DNA from: Acanthamoeba lenticulata
Taxonomy: Eukaryota; Discosea; Longamoebia; Acanthamoebidae
Direction: 5' to 3'
DNA length: 22,965 nucleotides
Assembly: GCA_002179805.1 (NCBI GenBank)
Contig: NAVB01001967.1
Coordinates: forward strand, 1 to 22,965
The position numbers were made by a program, and so were the translations under genes. Below, piece by piece: positions 19,030-22,965 of the stretch (the first letter of the stretch is position 1; the number at the start of each line of letters is the position of its first letter). A model generated the notes under the pieces. The model worked only from the letters and a program-made list of their open reading frames with translations. It did not search any database and was not told the origin of the DNA.

Positions 19030-20519
19030 ATGACGACAAAGAAAAGTTGCATGGAGGCGATACCGGTGCACGACCTGTCGGTCAGTGGGCCTTCACATGC
19101 AGAAGAAGCTCAAAAGAAGAAGAAGAAAAGAACGCGACGGCGCAGGAAGCACTCAACCAGCAGGCAGTACGGTGAGGAAGAGCCAGACGACGAGCCGACG
19201 GCGCAACCCACCGCGACCGAGCACAGCAATGCACTGCTGCAGAGCGCTGGCTGGCCTGTTGAGGTGCGATACGAGCGAGGTCGAGGCCGCTACGCCGTGA
19301 CCAAGCGAGCGATTGCTGCTGGCGAGGTCGTGCTGAGCGAGCGCGCCTTTGCGTCAGCTGCCTCGGCGCCGCACCACGAGTCCACCTGCCATGCCTGCTT
19401 CCACTACTCGGCCGCAGCGCAGCTCCCACACGCATGTCCTCGATGTCGGCAGGTCTCCTTCTGCGCGTCCTGTGCTCACTTGCGCGAGGCAACGCATCCC
19501 AAGCCTGAGTGCGAGGCTCTCCACCGACTTCACACTGCCTGCAAGCTCAAGGGCTTCTCGGTGGACGAAGTGGCTGAGGCTAGGCTCTTGATCCGCATCC
19601 TCGTGTTGAGATGGATGGAAATGCAGCCGGGCTCGACCAAGGAGGACGAGGGGTCATCATCACTTGCCGAATCGCCCGTAGGGACGCGAGTAGCAAACTT
19701 CCTGGAGCTCATGTCCAACGTCCAGCTCTTGGGCTCGGCTGCCATCAACCGCTTCCGCCAACGGGCCTTCCTGGTGATGGACGCTTTTTCGGGCGCACGT
19801 ACGCTGAGTCTTCGTCCTCTGATCTGTCTCGCCTTTGATCTTTGCCTCACTCTGGGGCAATGGATCAGGGGACGTGCGTGCTGTGTTGGAGGGGCTGGGT
19901 GTCGACGAGATCGTCGAGTACATCGGTCGTGTCGAAAGCAACGTGTTTGCTCGGTGCGCACGGCCCTCATTGCTCCAGCTGTCTTGTCCGTTCAAATCAG
20001 CCAGAGGTTCACCTGTTAGGTTTTGGGGTGATCGCCTCCAGGTACCAGGCCGCGAAGCGCAAGACGCTCAACTACGGCTCGGCGCAGTACAATGTTGCGG
20101 CGCTTTTGAACCACAGCTGCGTCCCCTCGGTGGCGCGCCAGTTCGACGGCCAGTTCGTCCGGCTTCGCGCACTGCGGCCGCTCGAGGCCGGCGAGGAAGT
20201 GACCATCACCTACGTTCCCCTGCGGGGCGACGGGCCCGAGAGACGGGACGCCCTGCAGCAGCACTACCACTTTATCTGCCGCTGCGACCGATGCGAGGCC
20301 GCGGGGCCCGAGGTGGAGCGCTACATGGCCGAGTGCCTGCTGTGCCCCAACGACAAACGTGAGTGCGACGGGCTGATGGTGTGCCTCCCCGAGGATCACG
20401 ACACCGCAGGCACGACTTGCGCGCAGCGCTGCCAGTTGTGCGGCTTCACGCGAGACATCGAGGTCGAGCGCCTGACGCCGGCGTTTGTCTCGGCTCTGGG
20501 GAGCAGGAACCCCTGCTGA
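19030..20519 (+). CDS. SET/MYND (SMYD-like) lysine methyltransferase
   Basis: Predicted ~453-residue protein methyltransferase of the SMYD type, using S-adenosylmethionine to methylate lysine. Exon 1 is 19030-19798, exon 2 starts at 19869, and exon 3 ends at the stop 20517-20519. The exon 2/3 junction is unclear. Exon 2 ending at 19942 with exon 3 from 20001 or 20007 keeps frame; ending at 19953 (GTGCGC donor) does not join any in-frame acceptor I can see. Order: basic N-terminus with an NLS-like QKKKKKRTRRRRKH, split-SET start (GRGRYAVTKRAIAAGEVVLSE), MYND zinc finger (CHACFHY, CPRCRQVSFCASC, H and final C), helical insert, SET core (AALLNHSCVPSVARQFDG, GEEVTITYVPL) and a Cys-rich post-SET region (FICRCDRCEA). 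The expected NHSC and EE-x-T-x-x-Y motifs are present. The stop is 18 bp from the convergent MTR3 stop. Confidence 0.85.
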
Positions 20520-20536
20520 CGTTGGAAAAAGTGTGT

Positions 20537-20542
20537 TTTATT
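20537..20542 (-). promoter_or_regulatory. poly(A) signal overlapping the MTR3 stop codon
   Basis: On the minus strand the final codons read GAA-TAA-AAC, so AATAAA spans the last sense codon and the stop. No other AATAAA lies in the next stretch, and the convergent SET/MYND coding region starts 18 bp beyond the stop. Confidence 0.5.
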
Positions 20543-21675
20543 CGGCCATTGTTCGCTTTTGCTTCTCCTCCAGGGCGAGCTTCTGCGCGGCTGTCTCAAG
20601 CAGGTTTTGGCGCATGAGCTGGTAGATCTTGGAGCACCCATCGAGACACAGCTCGATTGCTTCGGGCGCCTTGGTGTGTTCCATCTCGCCCGTCTGCAGC
20701 ATCTGGGTGATCTCGTTGGCTGACGGCATGATGGCCACCATGAGGTTGGCCTGCTCGTACTTTTCCTCGTTAGCACACGGGTCGAGCACGATGTGCGAGT
20801 CCACCACGCCCTGATGATGATGATGATGAAACGCCACGGTGATGATGAGTGAGCAGAGCACGAGGTGAAAGAAAGCGGATGAGAGAGACGCGAAAGAGAA
20901 AGAAACAGGCGTACAACGGAGCAACTGGCCACGAGGTCATACATCTCGATGCCGGCATCGGCCAGCGCGAGCGAGGCCACCGTGATCGCGGCGCCAATCG
21001 AGCCGCCACCCTCTTCTAGTACCAGCACAAACACGTCAAGCTCGGACTTGGGGAAGGTTTCCAGTCGGAGTGACACCTCGAGGGCTTGCACCATGAGCAT
21101 GCTCAGCTCCTTTTCCTCTTTGTCCTGATGAAGAAAAGAGAAGGCATCAAAACCTGGCCAGCTCACGACCCAGGCAAAAGCTTGAGCGGGTGTTTCGCGT
21201 ACGGCCACGTATTTGCGCCGCTCGCCATCCTCGGCAAACGTGGTGAGCTTGTAGAAGCAGTTGAGCTTGCCCTTCTCACTGAACACCGTCTTGGGCGTTT
21301 GCCGCGGGCCATACCTGTGGAGGACGTTTCCCCTGAGTGACAATCACACAAAAATAATTTGACTCCAATGATAAAACGCACACGCCACAGATCACTTTGG
21401 TCTGGTTCATCTCGATGTAGGCCGAGCCAGCAGCCTGGCTGATGACGCCCGTCTTGAGAACTGCAGCAGAATTGCGTCAGTGATGTGAAGCTGAGCGGTG
21501 AGGCAGGGCGGATGCGGGTACAAATCGGACGAAATTCATCGAGAGAGCGGCCATCAATTCGCATGCCATCGCGGATAAAAGATTCAGGGCGGGTTGAGGC
21601 CGGTTCGGATTGAGGAACAAAAGTTTCCACGGGAGGAACAAATCGGAACTGCCCTTGCTTCTGCTTGGCCTCCAT
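20538..21675 (-). CDS. MTR3: Exosome subunit MTR3/EXOSC6 (RNase PH-like)
   Basis: RNase PH-fold subunit of the RNA exosome ring, a structural and normally catalytically inactive part of the 3'-5' RNA-decay machine. Exons, minus strand: 21675-21522, 21460-21382, 21314-21203, 21124-20915, 20810-20538. They total 828 nt (275 residues), in phase. Seen motifs: RIDGRSLDEFRPI, TGVISQAAGSAYIEMNQTKV then ICGVYGPRQ, EEKELSMLMVQALE, LEEGGGSIGAAITVASLALADAG, IEMYDLVASCSV, and the LDP/VAIMPSANEI C-terminal half. The VEMYDLV-like string and GPRQ favour MTR3 over RRP41 or RRP46. The donor of intron 3 could also be at KY|GTGGCC; GTACGC was preferred. The acceptor of intron 4 lies directly on a CAT-repeat. 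The TAA stop is embedded in the poly(A) signal. Confidence 0.9.
20812..20829 (+). repeat. (TGA)6 microsatellite at an MTR3 acceptor
   Basis: Six TGA units on the plus strand are a CAT/TCA repeat in the transcript. They run directly into the CAG acceptor of MTR3 intron 4. Confidence 0.9.
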
Positions 21676-22178
21676 CTCTTGAATTTATTGAATTTAATAT
21701 GTCTTTGTGTAAAAGTCAAAAAGAAAAAAGAAGAAAAAAGCGAGACGCTGGCTGCCTGCCTGGGGCGGCCCATGCATTGAAGAAGCAGCATTCGCCCGAA
21801 TGACTCGTTATCGCCGTCCGTTACTCGGAGGCGGCCGGTGGCTTCCCGTTGGTGCCGGGCCTTGTCGTGCGAACGTCAATGGCTTACACCTTGCCAATCA
21901 ATGATTGCTCATAGCGCGGCAACTGACGATCCAGCCGCCAGGTTATTCAAGTAAACTCTTTTTTGAGTGTCCTTCGTAGGATGTATTCATCACGCACGTG
22001 CCAACCATTTTTTGTGTAACTAACTTCTGCCAAAATGAAGAACAAATGAAAGACAAAGAAGGAAGGATCGCTCAAGCTCCGAAGACCAGGTACAAAAACC
22101 GCTTCGCAGCGGCCAGCCTTTTGCACCACACCCCACAGGCCAGCCAACTCAACACACACGTGTGCGGGTGGACACAAC
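21676..22178. promoter_or_regulatory. Divergent intergenic region, MTR3 and subtilase genes
   Basis: About 500 bp between divergent start codons. Next to MTR3 it is A/T-rich, with a TATTAAAT-like element on the minus strand about 20 nt before its ATG. The middle (about 21745-21905) is GC-rich, and the subtilase side is mixed. A 5-bp stem with a TCGC loop (22099-22112) is present but too short to weigh. I found no tRNA, snRNA or convincing ORF on either strand. Confidence 0.45.
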
Positions 22179-22965
22179 ATGAAGCCCCAGTATCTTCTAT
22201 TGGTGACGCTCATCGCCATATATGCTGGCATGACTGCTATGGTAGCTGCGAAAGGCGACCACAATGCCTTCGTGATCGTTGAGCTTGAGTCCGAGCCGCT
22301 GGCTCAGCGCTTTGGTCCAGGCCTGTACGAGGAACACCAGCAGAGAAGAGCTCGGATGACCCCAGAGAGCGACGATGACCCACTCCTTCACGAGACCGAC
22401 CGCTACGCTCGCCTCGTTGCCCGCAACGTCGAGGCCAAGGAGCACCTGGAGAAGATGGAGAGCGAACGAGTCACGTTCTTGACTCACCTTGGTGAGGCAC
22501 TCGGCCTGAAGAAGCGCTCCGGTACAAAACTAAACCCCTGGTGCATCCCCTTTGCTTACCAACTGACGTCTCCGGGGGCATCGGCAGAAGTGAAGCGCTT
22601 TGTAGCGCGTACTTATGACCACGCTGGCCAACAGCTTGATGCTGTCTTCTCCATCACGCTTCATGGTATGGCGCTGCGTGTTCCCGACCAGTACTACGAC
22701 CAACCAGAGCAATTTATCCAGCTGGTGAGGCAGCTGCCACACGTCAGGAATGGTATGAACTGTCTGGCATGGAAATGTAGTTCATTGGCTGACGAAGTTT
22801 TCAGTTGCTCGCGATAGACGCGTTGTGCCTCAGCTCTTCTCAGTCGGTCAGAATATCAACCTTGCTGCGGCTTACTCATCCCCCAGCATTGGTAACATCT
22901 CGATGGCGGGCAAAGGAATCAAGGTACAACAAACAAACAAACAAACAAACAAACAAAGCAGGAAC
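22179..22965 (+). CDS. Secreted subtilisin-like protease (S8), 5' part only
   Basis: N-terminal part of a subtilase pre-pro-protein; the catalytic domain lies beyond the window. Exons 22179-22752 and 22805-22923 are in phase; the next intron starts at 22924. A signal peptide (MKPQYLLLVTLIAIYAGMTA) is followed by a propeptide of the inhibitor-I9 type: FVIVELE strand, helix with EHLEKMESERVTFLTHLGEAL, then AVFSITLHGMALRVPD and FIQLVRQLPHVRNV-ARDRRVVP, the usual I9 ending that reaches the active site. After that comes NINLAAAYSSPSIGNISMAGKGIK, the segment just before the catalytic Asp block in S8 enzymes. The catalytic Asp, His and Ser are not in view, so the S8 call is inferred from the propeptide and junction. 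Likely a secreted or phagosomal protease. Confidence 0.75.
22930..22957 (+). repeat. (CAAA)7 microsatellite in subtilase intron 2
   Basis: Seven perfect CAAA units begin 6 nt after the donor at 22924. The following GCAG (22958-22961) could be an acceptor, making a 38-nt intron almost wholly of repeat, but the window ends too soon to test this. Confidence 0.9.

Noticed and set aside
20538..21675. RRP41/EXOSC4 as identity of the RNase PH-like gene
   Set aside because: The YGPRQ block, IEMYDLVASC string and long N-terminal extension fit MTR3/EXOSC6 better.
21780..21960. Possible tRNA or small RNA gene in the GC-rich middle of the MTR3-subtilase gap
   Set aside because: No B-box-like GTTCRANNC, no cloverleaf pairing and no Sm-type or box elements found by eye.
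21947..22264. 105-codon minus-strand frame near the subtilase start
   Set aside because: It overlaps the subtilase signal peptide region antisense, shows no motif, and the codon pattern does not look coding.
22930..22957. CAAA array as a CRISPR or telomere-like repeat
   Set aside because: A four-base perfect microsatellite with no spacers, inside an intron.

Overview
The window looks like a gene-dense stretch of nuclear DNA from a free-living protist. An Acanthamoeba-like amoebozoan is my best guess. This rests on composition and gene layout, not a database match. Coding DNA is GC-rich. Nearly every gene is cut by many short GT..AG introns (mostly 44-98 nt, at least 50 in the window). Intergenic gaps are often below 100 bp, and every recognisable product is eukaryotic. 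There is no sign of an operon, CRISPR array, prophage or transposon.

Layout: (1) 80-7096 (+), a 17-exon gene for a ~1,950-residue URB2/NPA2-like 60S ribosome-biogenesis protein. (2) 7356-8443 (+), an unrecognised ~7-TM membrane protein with an apparent one-base frame break near its start. (3) 8626-9196 (+), an unrecognised small secreted Cys-rich protein, also with an apparent one-base break. (4) 9254-11372 (-), a 10-exon S28 serine carboxypeptidase (PRCP/DPP7-like). (5) 11725-14797 (+), a 10-exon five-TM protein with an LtaS/YejM-like alkaline-phosphatase-superfamily domain. (6) 15008-18295 (-), a 17-exon Ariadne-type RBR E3 ubiquitin ligase with an extra N-terminal UBA domain. (7) 18392-18952 (-), a small acidic SAP-domain protein. 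(8) 19030-20519 (+), a SET/MYND (SMYD-like) methyltransferase. (9) 20538-21675 (-), exosome subunit MTR3/EXOSC6. (10) 22179 to the window edge (+), the 5' part of a secreted subtilisin-like protease.

Exon models were built by hand from reading frame, GT/AG borders, phase agreement and recognised family motifs. Models for genes 1, 4, 5, 6 and 9 keep an open frame across every junction, and their lengths are exact multiples of three. The remaining uncertainties are the first intron of gene 1, one junction in gene 8, and the starts or frames of genes 2 and 3.

The genes do not form one pathway. Two act in RNA biology (URB2-like, MTR3), two in protein modification (RBR ligase, SET/MYND), and three or four encode secreted or vacuolar proteins (S28 peptidase, subtilase, Cys-rich protein), as expected of a phagotroph. 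The points most worth following are the LtaS/YejM-like enzyme in a eukaryotic gene, the UBA-Ariadne fusion, a cluster of 10-11 nt G/C homopolymers confined to introns, the two unrecognised membrane/secreted proteins, and very tight convergent gene ends.
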